DNA of 64,000 bases from Marinobacter santoriniensis NKSG1 (GCF_000347775.1 NZ_APAT01000015.1:1054001-1118000), one strand, 5' to 3'. Shown: positions 10,152-20,549, numbered from the stretch's first letter. Numbers and translations: made by a program. The notes: a model not told the origin generated them from the sequence alone.

Positions 10152-12151
10152 CAGGCGTCCAGCAGCTCGTCGGCTACTTCCAGGATGTTGTCGATGGTAA
10201 AGCCGAACTCCTTGAACAGCTCACCCGCCGGTGCTGATTCGCCAAAGGTGGTCATGCCGATCACCCGGCCGTCGAGGCCCACGTACTTGTACCAGTAGTC
10301 GGCGATGGCCGCTTCGATGGCGATGCGGTTGGTCACCTCCAGGGGCAGAACGCGCTGCTTGTACTCCGCCGGCTGGGCGTCAAAGACATCGGTGGACGGC
10401 ATGGAGACCACACGCACCGCCTTGCCCTGTTCCCGAAGCTTGTCGGCAGCATCCTGGGCCAGTGCGACCTCGGAACCGGTGGCAATCAGGATCAGATCCG
10501 GCGTGCCATTGCTGTCGGACAGGATGTAGGCCCCTTTGGCCACGTCCGCCAGCTGCTGGGCATCGCGGGCCTGGGCCGGCAGTCCCTGACGCGAGAAGAC
10601 CATGGCCGTCGGGCCGTCTTTCCGTTCGAGGGCGGCTTTCCAGGCGACTGCAGATTCCACGGTATCGGCCGGGCGCCAGGTGCTCATGTTCGGAGTGGTG
10701 CGCAGACTTGCCAGCTGTTCGATCGGCTGGTGTGTCGGACCATCTTCACCCAGTCCGATGGAGTCGTGGGTGAACACAAAAATGGAGCGCTGCTTCATCA
10801 ATGCAGCCATGCGTACGGCGTTCCGGCAGTATTCCATGAAGATCAGGAAGGTGGCGCCGTATGGCACGAAACCGCCGTGCAGGGCGATGCCGTTCATGAT
10901 CGCGGCCATGCCGAACTCGCGTACGCCGTAATAGATGTAATTACCAGAAGCGTCTTCTTTGGTCAGCCCCTTGCTGCCGCTCCAGATAGTCAGGTTGGAA
11001 CCGGCCAGGTCGGCAGAGCCACCCATCAGTTCCGGCAGCAGCGGGCCATAGGCGTTCAGGGTATTCTGGGAAGCCTTGCGGGAAGCGATGGTCTCGCCAT
11101 TGTCCTGGCACTCCTGGATATACGCCTGCGCCTTTTCGGCGAAATCGGCAGGCAGATCACCGGCCATGCGGCGGGTAAACTCGGCCGCCAGCTCCGGCTC
11201 GGCCTTTTCGTAGGCGGCGAACTTCTCGTCCCACTCTTTCTGGGCCGCAGCGCCTTTGTCTTTCGCATTCCATGCGGCGTAGATGTCCTCCGGAACTTCA
11301 AACGGACCGTATTCCCAACCCAGCTGTTCGCGGGTCAGCGCGATCTCGTCGTCACCCAGCGGGGCGCCGTGACAGCTTTCTTTACCCTGCTTGTTGGGTG
11401 AGCCGAAGCCGATGATGGTCTTGCAGCAGATCAAAGTCGGCTGTTCCGTGTTGGCGCGACCGGCTTCGATGGCAGCGCGAATCGCGTCGGCATCGTGTCC
11501 GTCCACCGCCGGGATCACCTGCCAGCCGTAGGACTCGAAACGTTGCGGGGTGTTGTCGGTGAACCAGCCGTCCACCTCGCCGTCGATGGAGATGCCGTTG
11601 TCGTCATAGAAGAAGATCAGCTTGCCCAGGCCCAAAGTGCCTGCCAGCGAACAGACTTCGTGGGAAATGCCTTCCATCAGGCAGCCGTCGCCCAGGAACG
11701 CATAGGTGTAATGGTCAACAATCTCGTGACCCGGACGGTTGAACTGCGCCGCCAGGGATTTTTCGGCAATGGCAAAACCAACGGCGTTGGCAATGCCCTG
11801 ACCCAACGGGCCAGTGGTGGTTTCAATGCCGGGGGTATAGCCATATTCCGGGTGACCCGGCGTTTTGGAATGCAGTTGACGGAAGTTCTTCAGATCGTCG
11901 ATGGAAACGTCGTAACCGCTCAGGTGCAGCAGGGAATACTGGAGCATGGAACCATGGCCGTTGGACAGCACGAACCGGTCACGATTGGCCCAGTGCGGGT
12001 TGGCCGGATTGTGGTTGAGGTAATCGTTCCACAGCACCTCGGCGATATCCGCCATACCCATTGGCGCACCCGGGTGGCCGGATTTGGCTTTCTGAACCGC
12101 ATCCATGCTCAGCGCGCGAATGGCGTTGGCGAGATCTTTACGAGACGGCAT
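10151..12151 (-). CDS. tkt: Transketolase
   Basis: 666 aa thiamine-diphosphate enzyme of the pentose phosphate and Calvin pathways that transfers a two-carbon ketol unit between sugar phosphates. TPP/Mg-binding GDGCLMEG and substrate-site histidines ([19 protein letters not shown]) are visible, as is the EDGPTHQP catalytic Glu region. Length is normal. It is the first gene of the tkt-epd-pgk run and diverges from sahR across a 237-nt region that carries a SahR-type palindrome. Confidence 0.97.
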   Translation of the reverse strand: MPSRKDLANAIRALSMDAVQKAKSGHPGAPMGMADIAEVLWNDYLNHNPANPHWANRDRFVLSNGHGSMLQYSLLHLSGYDVSIDDLKNFRQLHSKTPGHPEYGYTPGIETTTGPLGQGIANAVGFAIAEKSLAAQFNRPGHEIVDHYTYAFLGDGCLMEGISHEVCSLAGTLGLGKLIFFYDDNGISIDGEVDGWFTDNTPQRFESYGWQVIPAVDGHDADAIRAAIEAGRANTEQPTLICCKTIIGFGSPNKQGKESCHGAPLGDDEIALTREQLGWEYGPFEVPEDIYAAWNAKDKGAAAQKEWDEKFAAYEKAEPELAAEFTRRMAGDLPADFAEKAQAYIQECQDNGETIASRKASQNTLNAYGPLLPELMGGSADLAGSNLTIWSGSKGLTKEDASGNYIYYGVREFGMAAIMNGIALHGGFVPYGATFLIFMEYCRNAVRMAALMKQRSIFVFTHDSIGLGEDGPTHQPIEQLASLRTTPNMSTWRPADTVESAVAWKAALERKDGPTAMVFSRQGLPAQARDAQQLADVAKGAYILSDSNGTPDLILIATGSEVALAQDAADKLREQGKAVRVVSMPSTDVFDAQPAEYKQRVLPLEVTNRIAIEAAIADYWYKYVGLDGRVIGMTTFGESAPAGELFKEFGFTIDNILEVADELLDA

Positions 12152-12326
12152 TGACGTTTCTCCAGTGTTTTGCAGGAAAAGAATTCGTAGTGATTAAAGG
12201 GCGATCAAAAATAAGGCGCGTATTTTCGCTGATTAGTGTGTGCCGGGGCAAATCAACGTGGTGGCGTTTCACGATTGTTTGCCTGTGGATTGCCGAAACG
12301 GACTGATTTCACAACGCGATAAATCT

Positions 12327-12346
12327 ATATCAAAATTTTTTGATAT
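12327..12346. promoter_or_regulatory. SahR-type operator before sahR
   Basis: Near-perfect 20-bp palindrome ATATCAAAAT/TTTTTGATAT located 43 nt before the sahR start. Its core matches the palindrome before metK (13411-13426). AT-rich TTGATAT-type palindromes are the kind bound by SahR; here it would give autoregulation. Whether tkt is also affected is unknown. Confidence 0.75.
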
Positions 12347-12388
12347 GCCTATTGATTGACCAGCGGAAGCGACCTAAACTTCGCAACC

Positions 12389-13390
12389 ATGACATCCATG
12401 AATGCACATGCAGACGAACTGTCCCCGGTGGACGCGCTGGCTCCGATCTTCAAGGCAAGCGGCGATCCCCTGCGCCTGGAAATCCTGCGTGTGCTTCGGC
12501 GGGATACCTTTGGCGTGCTGGAACTGAGCCAGCTGTTCGATATGCGCCAGTCCGGCATGAGCCACCATCTGAAAGTGATGCACAAAGCCGGATTGCTGGA
12601 ACCCCAGCGCGAGGGAAACGCCATTTTTTACCGGCGCCCCCTGCACCTGGACAGCGACAAACTGACGGATCACACGATCCGCCAGATTTTTGAAACCGTG
12701 GACCGGGCGCCTCTGGCCGCTCACCTGCAGGAACGGATAGACGCCATCCGTGCGCAGCGGGCGGATCAGTCCCAGGCATTTTTCGCCCGACACGCGGAAC
12801 AGTTCCGGGAGCAACAGGAACTGATCGCGGCGTTTGACCTGTACGCAGAGCCCACCGCGGAACTGATTCGCAAGCGGGCGCACCGACAGAACTGGTCCAC
12901 CGCACTGGAGATCGGTCCGGGCGAGGGCGCATTCCTTCCGGTACTGTCGAAACTGTTCGCTCAGGTCGTGGCGCTGGACAACAGCCGGGACATGCTGGCC
13001 AAGGCCACCCACACCTGCATCGACGAACGCCTGGCCAACGTTGATCTTGTGGAGGGCGTGACCGACACCCTGCTGGCCCGCGGAGATGCCTTTGACCTGG
13101 TGGTCGCCAACATGGTTCTGCACCACGTCCCTAGCCCCGCGGACATTTTCCTGGACGCGGCGGCTCTTATGAACAACGGCGGCTGCTTCGTGGTCAGCGA
13201 CCTGTGCAGCCACGATCAGGACTGGGCCAAGGAAAACTGTGGTGATCTATGGCTGGGTTTCGAGCCGGAAGAACTGACCAGCTGGGCTGCAGACGCCAAT
13301 CTGGTGGCCGGAGAGCAATTGTTTATAGGGCTGAGGAACGGTTTCCAGGTACAGGTTCGGGAGTTCTGGAAAACGGCGCCGATGTCATGA
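12389..13390 (+). CDS. sahR: SahR: ArsR-type HTH fused to SAM-dependent methyltransferase fold
   Basis: 333 aa. The N-terminal winged HTH covers about residues 15-90 (GDPLRLEILRVL, FDMRQSGMSHHLKVMHKAGLL). The C-terminal methyltransferase fold begins near residue 170 with the SAM/SAH-binding loop LEIGPGEGAFLPVL. This fusion matches SahR, the proteobacterial repressor of the SAM cycle that senses S-adenosylhomocysteine. It sits directly before metK-ahcY-metF, and matching palindromes lie before it and before metK, so the circuit is well supported by context. The start is ATG 12389; a second ATG 9 nt later is possible, and neither has a strong ribosome site. Confidence 0.88.
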   Translation: MTSMNAHADELSPVDALAPIFKASGDPLRLEILRVLRRDTFGVLELSQLFDMRQSGMSHHLKVMHKAGLLEPQREGNAIFYRRPLHLDSDKLTDHTIRQIFETVDRAPLAAHLQERIDAIRAQRADQSQAFFARHAEQFREQQELIAAFDLYAEPTAELIRKRAHRQNWSTALEIGPGEGAFLPVLSKLFAQVVALDNSRDMLAKATHTCIDERLANVDLVEGVTDTLLARGDAFDLVVANMVLHHVPSPADIFLDAAALMNNGGCFVVSDLCSHDQDWAKENCGDLWLGFEPEELTSWAADANLVAGEQLFIGLRNGFQVQVREFWKTAPMS

Positions 13391-13410
13391 CGGGACAAAG
13401 AACCGGGAAC

Positions 13411-13426
13411 ATCAAAAATTTTTGAT
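13411..13426. promoter_or_regulatory. SahR-type operator before metK
   Basis: Perfect 16-bp palindrome ATCAAAAATTTTTGAT, 21 nt after the sahR stop and 114 nt before the metK ATG. It shares the ATCAAAA/TTTTGAT arms with the site before sahR. Probably the repressor site controlling metK and possibly ahcY-metF. Confidence 0.8.
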
Positions 13427-13540
13427 ATACGCGTACGTGTTTTTACGTATGCCTGATAACCACTGACAAACACAGCCGCCGGAATCGGTCATTTCAGGCC
13501 CCGGCACGAATTTGAAGCGCTCACAGAGGAGCAGAGAGCT

Positions 13541-14731
13541 ATGTCCGATTACAACATCTTTACCTCCGAATCGGTCTCTGAAGGCCATCCGGACAAACTG
13601 GCGGATCAGATTTCCGACGCCGTCCTCGACGCAATCCTGACCGAAGACAAGCACGCCCGCGTGGCCTGCGAAACCATGGTCAAGACCGGCGTGGCCATCA
13701 TCGGTGGCGAAATCACCACCAGCGCCTGGGTGGATCTGGAGGATCTGGTTCGCGGTGTGATCAACGACATCGGCTACACCTCTTCCAACGTGGGCTACGA
13801 CGGCAGCACCTGCGGCGTGATCAACATCATCGGCAAGCAGTCGGTGGACATTGCCCAGGGCGTGGACCGCCAGAAACCGGAAGACCAGGGCGCGGGCGAC
13901 CAGGGCCTGATGTTCGGTTTCGCCAGCAATGAAACCGACGTGCTTATGCCGGCACCGATCAACTTTTCCCACCGTCTGGTCCAGCGCCAGGCCGAGGCCC
14001 GCAAGAGCGGCCTGCTGCCGTGGCTGCGCCCGGATGCCAAGAGCCAGGTCACCTGCCGTTATGAAAACGGCAAAGTGGTCGGCATCGACGCGGTGGTCCT
14101 GTCCACCCAGCATGATGAAGACGTCACCCAGGCAGACCTGAAAGAAGCGGTCATGGAGCTGGTGGTCAAGCACACCCTGCCTGCCGAACTGCTGCACAAG
14201 GACACCCAGTTCCACATCAACCCGACCGGCAAGTTCGTGATTGGCGGCCCGGTCGGTGACTGCGGCCTGACTGGACGCAAGATCATCGTCGACACCTACG
14301 GCGGCATGGCCCGTCACGGCGGCGGCGCGTTCTCCGGCAAGGATCCGTCCAAGGTCGACCGGTCTGCCGCCTACGCAGGCCGTTACGTGGCAAAGAACAT
14401 CGTCGCCGCCGGCCTGGCCGACAAGTGCGAGATCCAGGTGTCCTACGCCATCGGCGTGGCGCAGCCGACATCCATCTCCCTGAACACCTTCGGCACCGGC
14501 AAGATCAGCGACGACAAGATCATCGAACTGGTCCGCCAGAACTTCGACCTGCGTCCGTACGCGATCACCCGGATGCTCGACCTGCTGCACCCGATGTACC
14601 GGGCGACAGCCGCTTACGGCCACTTCGGTCGCGATCCGTTCGAGATGACCGTCAACGGCGAGACCTTCACCGCGTTCCCGTGGGAGAAGACCGACCGTGC
14701 TGACGCACTTCGGGATGCGGCTGGTATCTGA
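13541..14731 (+). CDS. metK: S-adenosylmethionine synthase
   Basis: 396 aa enzyme forming SAM from methionine and ATP. Signatures are [11 protein letters not shown] near the N-terminus, the [12 protein letters not shown] loop, and the [19 protein letters not shown] segment (GGGAFSGKD being the key part). Length is normal for the bacterial enzyme. The start ATG has AGAGGAG a few bases upstream. First gene of the SAM-cycle series metK-ahcY-metF; the 466-nt gap to ahcY holds two family A hairpins. Confidence 0.98.
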   Translation: MSDYNIFTSESVSEGHPDKLADQISDAVLDAILTEDKHARVACETMVKTGVAIIGGEITTSAWVDLEDLVRGVINDIGYTSSNVGYDGSTCGVINIIGKQSVDIAQGVDRQKPEDQGAGDQGLMFGFASNETDVLMPAPINFSHRLVQRQAEARKSGLLPWLRPDAKSQVTCRYENGKVVGIDAVVLSTQHDEDVTQADLKEAVMELVVKHTLPAELLHKDTQFHINPTGKFVIGGPVGDCGLTGRKIIVDTYGGMARHGGGAFSGKDPSKVDRSAAYAGRYVAKNIVAAGLADKCEIQVSYAIGVAQPTSISLNTFGTGKISDDKIIELVRQNFDLRPYAITRMLDLLHPMYRATAAYGHFGRDPFEMTVNGETFTAFPWEKTDRADALRDAAGI

Positions 14732-14803
14732 GGTGTTTAAGGTCTGACTTCTGGAGTTGGACCTCGGCTTTGCCAAGCCCGCCATCCTGTGGGGTGGCGG
14801 CGC

Positions 14804-14899
14804 TGAGGTAAGGCCTTTGCGGACACGCTACAAGCACATCCATGTGCGCTTGTTTCGGGCCGTCCTTGGCCCTCTACAGTCCGCAAAGGCCTTACCTCA
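14804..14899 (+). repeat. Hairpin repeat family A, copy 5
   Basis: Perfect 21-bp arms at 14804-14824 and 14879-14899, 54-nt forward core. Apical hairpins: CACATCCATGTG (14835-14846), extended by CAAG/CTTG, and GGGCC paired with GGCCC (14857-14872). It begins 73 nt after the metK stop. Arms may extend further outwards with a bulge. Confidence 0.88.
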
Positions 14900-15022
14900 C
14901 CACCGCATCCAGACAATTGGTGCGTGTTTATCAGGAGCAAGCCGTTCACGGCAGAAATGTCGAGAGGGCTGAAGAGGCACAGAACGCGTATTCAAGACAG
15001 CATACGCCGATAGATTGACAAA

Positions 15023-15128
15023 GGAGATGGGGGATATCTGCCCCGGAATGTGGAAGGCCATGGATGGCCTGACACAAGCGCACATGGACGTGCTCGTAGC
15101 GGTTCCGGGGCAGATATCCCCCATCTCC
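15023..15128 (-). repeat. Hairpin repeat family A, copy 6
   Basis: Perfect 26-bp arms at 15023-15048 and 15103-15128, 54-nt core in reverse orientation. Apical hairpins: AGGCCA paired with TGGCCT (15055-15070) and CACATGGACGTG (15081-15092). It ends 70 nt before the ahcY start. With copy 5 it occupies the metK-ahcY gap; nothing else is recognised there. Confidence 0.9.
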
Positions 15129-15197
15129 GACACCACCCAAATTAGCGGCATCGGAAACCAGACTCCAATGCCGAAAGACACTGACAGGAGAACACCA

Positions 15198-16592
15198 ATG
15201 AGCACTCCGGCAGAAAAACTGAACAGCTTTGACGATTACAAAGTCCACGATATCGCCCTGGCCGACTGGGGCCGCAAGGAAATCAAGATTGCCGAAGGCG
15301 AAATGCCAGCGCTGATGGCCCTGCGTAACAAGTACAAGGCCGAGCAGCCCCTGAAAGGCGCCAACATCATGGGCTGTATCCACATGACCATCCAGACCGC
15401 CGTTTTGATCGAAACACTGGTCGAGCTGGGCGCCAACGTTCGCTGGTCCTCCTGTAACATCTTCTCCACCCAGGACCAGGCCGCAGCCGCCATTGCCGCA
15501 CAGGGCATTCCCGTGTTCGCCTGGAAAGGCGAGACCGAGGAAGAGTACGAGTGGTGCCTGGAGCGTACCGTGGGTGCCGACGTCGACGGCTGGGAACCGA
15601 ACATGATCCTGGACGACGGTGGTGACCTGACCGCCCTGCTCCATGACAAGTACCCGCAGATTCTGGACAACTGCCACGGCATCACCGAAGAAACCACCAC
15701 CGGCGTTCACCGCCTGCAGGAAATGCTGCGTGACGGCACACTGAAAGTGCCGGCGATCAACGTCAACGATTCCGTCACCAAGTCGAAGAACGACAACAAG
15801 TACGGCTGTCGCCACAGCCTGAACGACGCCATCAAGCGTGCCACCGATCACCTGTTGTCCGGCAAGAAAGCCCTGGTTATCGGATACGGCGACGTGGGCA
15901 AGGGCTCGGCCGCGTCCCTGCGCCAGGAAGGCATGATCGTGAAGGTCACCGAAGCCGATCCGATCTGTGCCATGCAGGCATGCATGGACGGCTACGAAGT
16001 GGTCTCTCCGTACAACGATGGCATCAACACCGGCACCGAGCAGAGCATCAATACCGAGCTGCTGGCCAACACCGACCTGCTGGTCACCACCACCGGCAAC
16101 GTGAATGTGTGCGACGCCAACATGCTCAAGGCACTGAAGAACGGCGCCGTTGTGTGCAATATCGGTCACTTCGACAACGAGATCGATACTGCCTACATGC
16201 GCAAGAACTGGGAATGGGACGAGGTCAAGCCGCAGGTTCATGTCATCTACCGCGACAAGAGTGCCAACGACCACCTGATCCTGCTGTCGGAAGGACGCCT
16301 GGTGAACCTGGGCAACGCCACCGGCCATCCGTCCCGCATCATGGACGGCTCCTTCGCCAACCAGGTGCTGGCTCAGATGTACCTGTTCGAGCGCAGGTTC
16401 GCCGACCTGCCGGAGGAGTCCAAGGCCAAGGGCGTCTATGTTCAGGTACTGCCCAAGCAGCTGGACGAAGAGGTAGCCCGTGCCATGGTGGAAGGTTTTG
16501 GTGGCGTGATCACCAAGATGACCCCGGACCAGGCCAAATACATCGGCGTGCCGGTCGAAGGCCCGTACAAGCCGGAAAGCTACAGGTACTAA
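15198..16592 (+). CDS. ahcY: Adenosylhomocysteinase
   Basis: 464 aa NAD-dependent hydrolase splitting S-adenosylhomocysteine into adenosine and homocysteine. The NAD-binding [15 protein letters not shown] loop and [14 protein letters not shown] substrate segment are clear. ATG 15198 ([16 protein letters not shown]) is used because CAGGAG lies at 15185-15190; an in-frame upstream extension would read through family A copy 6 and is not credible. Ends 12 nt before metF, so the two are co-transcribed. Recycles SAH made by methyltransferases, the ligand proposed for SahR. Confidence 0.98.
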   Translation: MSTPAEKLNSFDDYKVHDIALADWGRKEIKIAEGEMPALMALRNKYKAEQPLKGANIMGCIHMTIQTAVLIETLVELGANVRWSSCNIFSTQDQAAAAIAAQGIPVFAWKGETEEEYEWCLERTVGADVDGWEPNMILDDGGDLTALLHDKYPQILDNCHGITEETTTGVHRLQEMLRDGTLKVPAINVNDSVTKSKNDNKYGCRHSLNDAIKRATDHLLSGKKALVIGYGDVGKGSAASLRQEGMIVKVTEADPICAMQACMDGYEVVSPYNDGINTGTEQSINTELLANTDLLVTTTGNVNVCDANMLKALKNGAVVCNIGHFDNEIDTAYMRKNWEWDEVKPQVHVIYRDKSANDHLILLSEGRLVNLGNATGHPSRIMDGSFANQVLAQMYLFERRFADLPEESKAKGVYVQVLPKQLDEEVARAMVEGFGGVITKMTPDQAKYIGVPVEGPYKPESYRY

Positions 16593-16604
16593 TCGGACAC
16601 GATC

Positions 16605-17474
16605 ATGGAATCCCAGAAGCAATTCAAGCGCCGCTTCAGCTTCGAGTTTTTCCCGCCCAAGACCGATCAGGGCAAGGAAAAACTCCAGGTTGTGCGCAAC
16701 ACACTGGCCGAGGTGAACCCGGATTTCTTCTCGGTCACCTTCGGTGCCGGCGGTTCCACACGGGACCGCACCATCGAGACCGTGCTGTCCCTGCACAAAC
16801 AGGGCATTTCCACGGCGCCCCACCTGTCCTGCGTCGGCGGTACCCGCCAGGAAATCGGTGAGCTGCTGGACCTGTACAGGGAAAACGGCATTAACCGCAT
16901 CGTCGCCCTCCGGGGCGACCTGCCCTCGGGTATGGGCGCCTCCGGCGAGCTGCGCTATGCCAACGAACTGGTGACGTTCATCCGGGAGCACAGCGGTGAT
17001 CACTTCAACCTGGAGGTGGCAGCCTATCCGGAATTCCATCCCCAGGCCCGCAACGCCGAGGAAGACCTGAAGAACTTTGCCCGCAAGGTGGAAGCCGGCG
17101 CCAACAGCGCCATCACCCAGTACTTCTTCAATGCGGACAGCTACTTCTACTTCATTGAGCGGCTGGAAAAGATGGGCGTCACCATTCCGGTGGTCCCCGG
17201 CATCATGCCGATCGTCAATTTCTCCAGCCTGGTGCGCTTCTCCGACATGTGCGGAGCAGAAATCCCGCGCTGGATCCGGAAACAGCTGGAAGCCTACGGC
17301 GACGACACCGACAGCATCCGCAAATTCGGCGAAGAAGTAGTAACCGAGATGTGTGAACGGCTGTTGAAAGCCGGTGCTCCGGGCCTGCATTTCTATACGC
17401 TGAACCAGGCGGAGCCCAGCCTCAGCATCTGGAAAAACCTCGGCATCAGCGACCGGGAAAAAATCGCGTTTTAA
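16605..17474 (+). CDS. metF: 5,10-Methylenetetrahydrofolate reductase
   Basis: 289 aa FAD-dependent TIM-barrel enzyme making 5-methyl-THF, the methyl donor for homocysteine remethylation. Family segments are FSFEFFPPKT at the N-terminus, SVTFGAGGSTRDRT, ALRGDLP and the ITQYFFNAD stretch. Length is typical of bacterial MetF. It closes the metK-ahcY-metF set and is followed by a clear intrinsic terminator at 17493-17526. Confidence 0.97.
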   Translation: MESQKQFKRRFSFEFFPPKTDQGKEKLQVVRNTLAEVNPDFFSVTFGAGGSTRDRTIETVLSLHKQGISTAPHLSCVGGTRQEIGELLDLYRENGINRIVALRGDLPSGMGASGELRYANELVTFIREHSGDHFNLEVAAYPEFHPQARNAEEDLKNFARKVEAGANSAITQYFFNADSYFYFIERLEKMGVTIPVVPGIMPIVNFSSLVRFSDMCGAEIPRWIRKQLEAYGDDTDSIRKFGEEVVTEMCERLLKAGAPGLHFYTLNQAEPSLSIWKNLGISDREKIAF

Positions 17475-17492
17475 ACTCAGAAAATGTCTTCA

Positions 17493-17526
17493 GGGGGCGA
17501 GGCGCCTGCTTCGCCCCCGTTTTTTT
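17493..17526 (+). terminator. Intrinsic terminator after metF
   Basis: GGGGGCGA (17493-17500) pairs with TCGCCCCC (17511-17518), followed by GT and a run of T. Standard rho-independent form. Contrast with the family A hairpins, none of which has a T-run. Confidence 0.92.
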
Positions 17527-17724
17527 CTTTCCGGTCCCGCCCCCCGCCAACACCCGCGTACGGCTTCCAAGCATTTGATTTTCGGCATCTCTCCGGGTAA
17601 TAGTCTAAAGTGTACTTGATGCAGTTCCATTAACGCTCCCCGGAAACCACGGTCATCAACAGTGGCTATTCCGGCTTGCCTTATCGGGCAATTGGAGCCT
17701 GACGAAAGAAAAAAAGGAGAAAGC

Positions 17725-18483
17725 ATGAGCACGAAATGGCTGAAGACCCTGGGCGCCAGCCTGGCACTGACCGTGGCGGCAGGGACAGCGAGCGCGGAAA
17801 CACTCAAGGTCGTTACCGACCCGAGCTTCGTTCCGTTCGAAATGATGGACCAGAAAAGCGGTGAGATGATCGGTTTCGACATGGAGATCATCGCCGAAGT
17901 CGCCAAGCGTGCGGGCTTTGACTACAACCTGCAAACCATGGACTTCAACGGCATCATCCCTGCCCTCCAGACCGGCAACGTGGATATCGCCATCGCCGGC
18001 ATCACCATTACCGACGAGCGTGAGCAGATTGTCGACTTCTCGGACCCGTACTATGACTCCGGTCTGCGTATTCTGGTTCGTAAAAATGACGATAGCGTGA
18101 AGTCTTTCGATGACCTGGAAGGCAAGAAGATCGGCACCAAGATCGGTAGCACCTCCTACGATTACCTGGTGGACAACCTGGACAAGGATGATGGCGTTAC
18201 TCCGTATCCGGGCAGCTCCGACATGTACATGGCGCTGATGTCCCAGGCGATCGACGCGGTGTTCTACGACGCGCCAAACGCTGGCTACTTCGCCCGCACC
18301 AAGGGTGAAGGCAAGGTGAAAACCGTCGGTCCCCTCTACGAGGGCCAGCAATACGGTATCGCCCTGGTCAACGGCAGCAAGTGGGTGGAGCCGGTCAACA
18401 AGGCCCTGGCCTCCATGAAGGAAGATGGCACCTACAAGAACATCTACGAGAAGTGGTTCGGCCCGATGCCGGAAGGCATGTAA
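17725..18483 (+). CDS. Polar amino acid ABC transporter, periplasmic binding protein
   Basis: 252 aa solute-binding protein of family 3. A cleavable signal peptide ends at about residue 23 (TAAGTASA/ETLKV region, Ala-x-Ala type). The mature part begins LKVVTDPSFVPFEMMD and carries the family signature GFDMEIIAEVAKRAG, as in GlnH/ArtJ-type proteins. Specificity (glutamine, arginine or other) cannot be set from sequence. ATG 17725 has AAAAGGAGAAAGC immediately before it. First gene of a three-gene ABC operon. Confidence 0.93.
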   Translation: MSTKWLKTLGASLALTVAAGTASAETLKVVTDPSFVPFEMMDQKSGEMIGFDMEIIAEVAKRAGFDYNLQTMDFNGIIPALQTGNVDIAIAGITITDEREQIVDFSDPYYDSGLRILVRKNDDSVKSFDDLEGKKIGTKIGSTSYDYLVDNLDKDDGVTPYPGSSDMYMALMSQAIDAVFYDAPNAGYFARTKGEGKVKTVGPLYEGQQYGIALVNGSKWVEPVNKALASMKEDGTYKNIYEKWFGPMPEGM

Positions 18484-18515
18484 AGGGCAGAAAGGCCGCA
18501 AGGTCTGATTCCCGC

Positions 18516-18536
18516 GCCGGGGCACCATGCCCCGGC
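18516..18536 (+). terminator. Intercistronic hairpin after binding-protein gene
   Basis: GCCGGGGC (18516-18523) pairs with GCCCCGGC (18529-18536), with no T-run. Located between the binding-protein and permease genes. Such hairpins often protect the upstream mRNA so that more binding protein than permease is made. Confidence 0.65.
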
Positions 18537-18571
18537 ACTTTCGAGTCCAACTTCCTGCGGAGACACTGACC

Positions 18572-19243
18572 GTGGATTTTTCCTTTCAGTTCGATTGGCA
18601 AGCAGCCATCGATTCTATTCCTTTCCTGCTCAAGGGTATTCCCTACACCCTGCTGATCTCGTTCGGCGGTCTGCTCATTGGTTTCGTCCTGGGCATTTTT
18701 TTCGGCCTGCTGAGCATCAACAAAAAATGGTTCCTGCGCTGGCCGGCCACTGCCTACATCGAGATTTTCCGGGGCACCCCGATCCTGGTTCAGGTCTTGT
18801 TCATTTTCTACGGCCTGCCTGACCTCATCGGCTCCCCCATCAACCCGCTGACCGCGGGGATCGCGGCGATCGCCCTGAACTCAGGCGCCTACATTTCCGA
18901 GGTTGTCCGCGGTGGCGTACAGTCCATCGACAAGGGCCAGACCGAAGCCGGGCTTTCCCTCGGGCTGTCCCGCAGCCAGACGTTCTGGTCCATCATCTGG
19001 CCCCAGGCCTTCCGTCGGATGATTCCGCCGCTGGGCAACCAGGCCATCGTCAGTATCAAGGACACCTCCCTGTTCTCGGTCATCGGCGTCGGCGAACTGG
19101 TCCGTCAGGGGCAGATCTATATCGCCAATACCTTCACGGCTTTCGAGGTGTATTTTGTGGTCGCCCTGCTGTATCTGGCCATTACCCTGTCACTGTCCAT
19201 GATTCTCCGTTTCGTCGAACGGCGCGGACTGGCTTCTGTCTGA
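18572..19243 (+). CDS. Polar amino acid ABC transporter permease
   Basis: 223 aa inner-membrane permease of the HisM/GlnP family with about five membrane segments. The EAA loop that docks the ATPase reads [23 protein letters not shown] (EAGLSLGLS is the key part). The GTG at 18572 (coding VDFSFQFDW) is chosen because GCGGAGA lies about 9 nt upstream; the frame is open further left but without a ribosome site. The same gene is expected to form a homodimer with the downstream ATPase. Confidence 0.9.
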   Translation: MDFSFQFDWQAAIDSIPFLLKGIPYTLLISFGGLLIGFVLGIFFGLLSINKKWFLRWPATAYIEIFRGTPILVQVLFIFYGLPDLIGSPINPLTAGIAAIALNSGAYISEVVRGGVQSIDKGQTEAGLSLGLSRSQTFWSIIWPQAFRRMIPPLGNQAIVSIKDTSLFSVIGVGELVRQGQIYIANTFTAFEVYFVVALLYLAITLSLSMILRFVERRGLASV

Positions 19244-19256
19244 AGGAAAGGTACCC

Positions 19257-20003
19257 ATGACTCATATCGTTGAAATGAAGGGCATGAACAAGTACTTCGG
19301 CAAGCTGCATGTCCTCAAGAACATTGATCTTACTGTCGAGCCCGGCGAGGTGGTGGTGATCATCGGCGCCAGCGGCTCCGGCAAATCCACCCTGATTCGT
19401 TGCGCCAACGGCCTGGAAGAATACGAATCCGGGAAGCTGACCGTAGACGGTCACCCGCTGGCCCCCAAGGGTGGCAATCAGAAAGCCCTGGCGGAGATCC
19501 GCAAGGAAGTGGGCATGGTATTCCAGCAGTTCAACCTCTTTCCCCACCTGACGGTGAAGAGAAACATCATGCTGGCGCCCATGAAGGTTAAGAACACACC
19601 GGAAACCGTGGCCAACGCCACCGCAGAGCGACTGCTGAACCGGGTCGGGATCGGCAGTCAGGCGGACAAGTATCCGAGCCATCTGTCCGGTGGCCAACAA
19701 CAGCGGGTGGCCATTGCCCGTGCGCTGGCCATGGAGCCACGCCTGATGCTGTTCGACGAGCCAACATCGGCGCTGGATCCGGAAATGATCGGCGAAGTAC
19801 TGGACGTCATGCGCGAACTGGCCAAGGAAGGTATGACCATGATGGTGGTCACCCACGAGATGGGCTTCGCCCGGGAAGTGGCGGACCGCGTTATCTACAT
19901 CCACGAAGGCCAGATCGTTGAACAGGGTAAGCCGGACGACGTGTTCGACAACCCCCAGAACGAGCGCACGCAGGCGTTCCTGTCGCGAGTACTGGCGCAC
20001 TGA
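19257..20003 (+). CDS. Polar amino acid ABC transporter ATPase
   Basis: 248 aa GlnQ/HisP-type ATPase. Walker [11 protein letters not shown]-loop [11 protein letters not shown], signature LSGGQQQR, Walker [14 protein letters not shown] and the switch His (VTHEMGF) are all present. Energises uptake with the two upstream gene products. Starts 13 nt after the permease stop and ends at a strong terminator. Confidence 0.96.
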   Translation: MTHIVEMKGMNKYFGKLHVLKNIDLTVEPGEVVVIIGASGSGKSTLIRCANGLEEYESGKLTVDGHPLAPKGGNQKALAEIRKEVGMVFQQFNLFPHLTVKRNIMLAPMKVKNTPETVANATAERLLNRVGIGSQADKYPSHLSGGQQQRVAIARALAMEPRLMLFDEPTSALDPEMIGEVLDVMRELAKEGMTMMVVTHEMGFAREVADRVIYIHEGQIVEQGKPDDVFDNPQNERTQAFLSRVLAH

Positions 20004-20027
20004 CGACCAGCGCTCATCGGCACACCC

Positions 20028-20056
20028 AAAAGCCTCACCGGTCCGGTGAGGCTTTT
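20028..20056. terminator. Bidirectional intrinsic terminator
   Basis: AAAAGCCTCACCG pairs with CGGTGAGGCTTTT and continues into six Ts. The A-rich left side gives a T-run on the minus strand too, so it can serve both the ABC operon and the convergent DUF2505 gene. Confidence 0.93.
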
Positions 20057-20060
20057 TTGT

Positions 20061-20549
20061 CTACAGGAGCCGCGAGGTTACACCATACTCACGGTCAATC
20101 TTGATCCGGGAATCCTCTGCCAGGAACTTCGCAATTTTCTTGCCAAGCAGCGGTACATCGCAGCGCACATTCAGCGTCACGTGATTGGTGCACTGGTCGC
20201 CAGATCCCTCCAGGCGCATCATCCCCTTGATCCGGGCCGGCACACCTTCAATGTGAACGCGAAATTCGCAGTGCCATTCGCCATCGCTCTTCTGAAACCA
20301 GTGCTCTTCCTGGCGCACCGGATTCCACGTCCGATGGAAGCTCGCAAGCATACCCGGCACTTCAATAGAGGGCGTCATTTCGCGTTCCACCACCAGCTTC
20401 GCGGACGAGTCGTCGCGGACCAGCTCGGCAACGCGTACGTTCCGGGCACCCAGCTGTTCGTTCTTTTCCAGGATATGCCCCTCATCGAAAAACTTCCCCA
20501 GAACCGTTTCAAGCCCGGCCGGATAGGGGTGGGTCAGTTCCAGTTCCAT
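20061..20549 (-). CDS. DUF2505 domain protein
   Basis: 162 aa cytoplasmic protein with no signal peptide or membrane segment. It matches the DUF2505 family, which has a START/SRPBCC-like lipid-binding fold by family knowledge; function is unknown. Recognisable elements are the MELELTHPYPAG start, the RTWNPVRQEEHWF centre and the terminal KIAKFLAEDSRIKIDREY. AGGAGG sits just before the ATG at 20549-20547. Divergent from bioA. Confidence 0.82.
   Translation of the reverse strand: MELELTHPYPAGLETVLGKFFDEGHILEKNEQLGARNVRVAELVRDDSSAKLVVEREMTPSIEVPGMLASFHRTWNPVRQEEHWFQKSDGEWHCEFRVHIEGVPARIKGMMRLEGSGDQCTNHVTLNVRCDVPLLGKKIAKFLAEDSRIKIDREYGVTSRLL

Noticed and set aside
13383..13540. Small gene between sahR and metK
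   Set aside because: No open frame with a ribosome site; the stretch holds the SahR-type palindrome and the metK leader only.
15023..15128. SAM or SAH riboswitch before ahcY
   Set aside because: The structure is a family A element, found equally before genes unrelated to SAM, and it lacks the conserved cores of known SAM/SAH riboswitches. SahR palindromes explain control better.
14946..17390. Very long open frame on the minus strand across ahcY-metF
   Set aside because: It is antisense to two clear genes and reads codon-complement patterns without any recognisable domain. The same applies to long antisense frames at 6893-8683 and 55119-57329.
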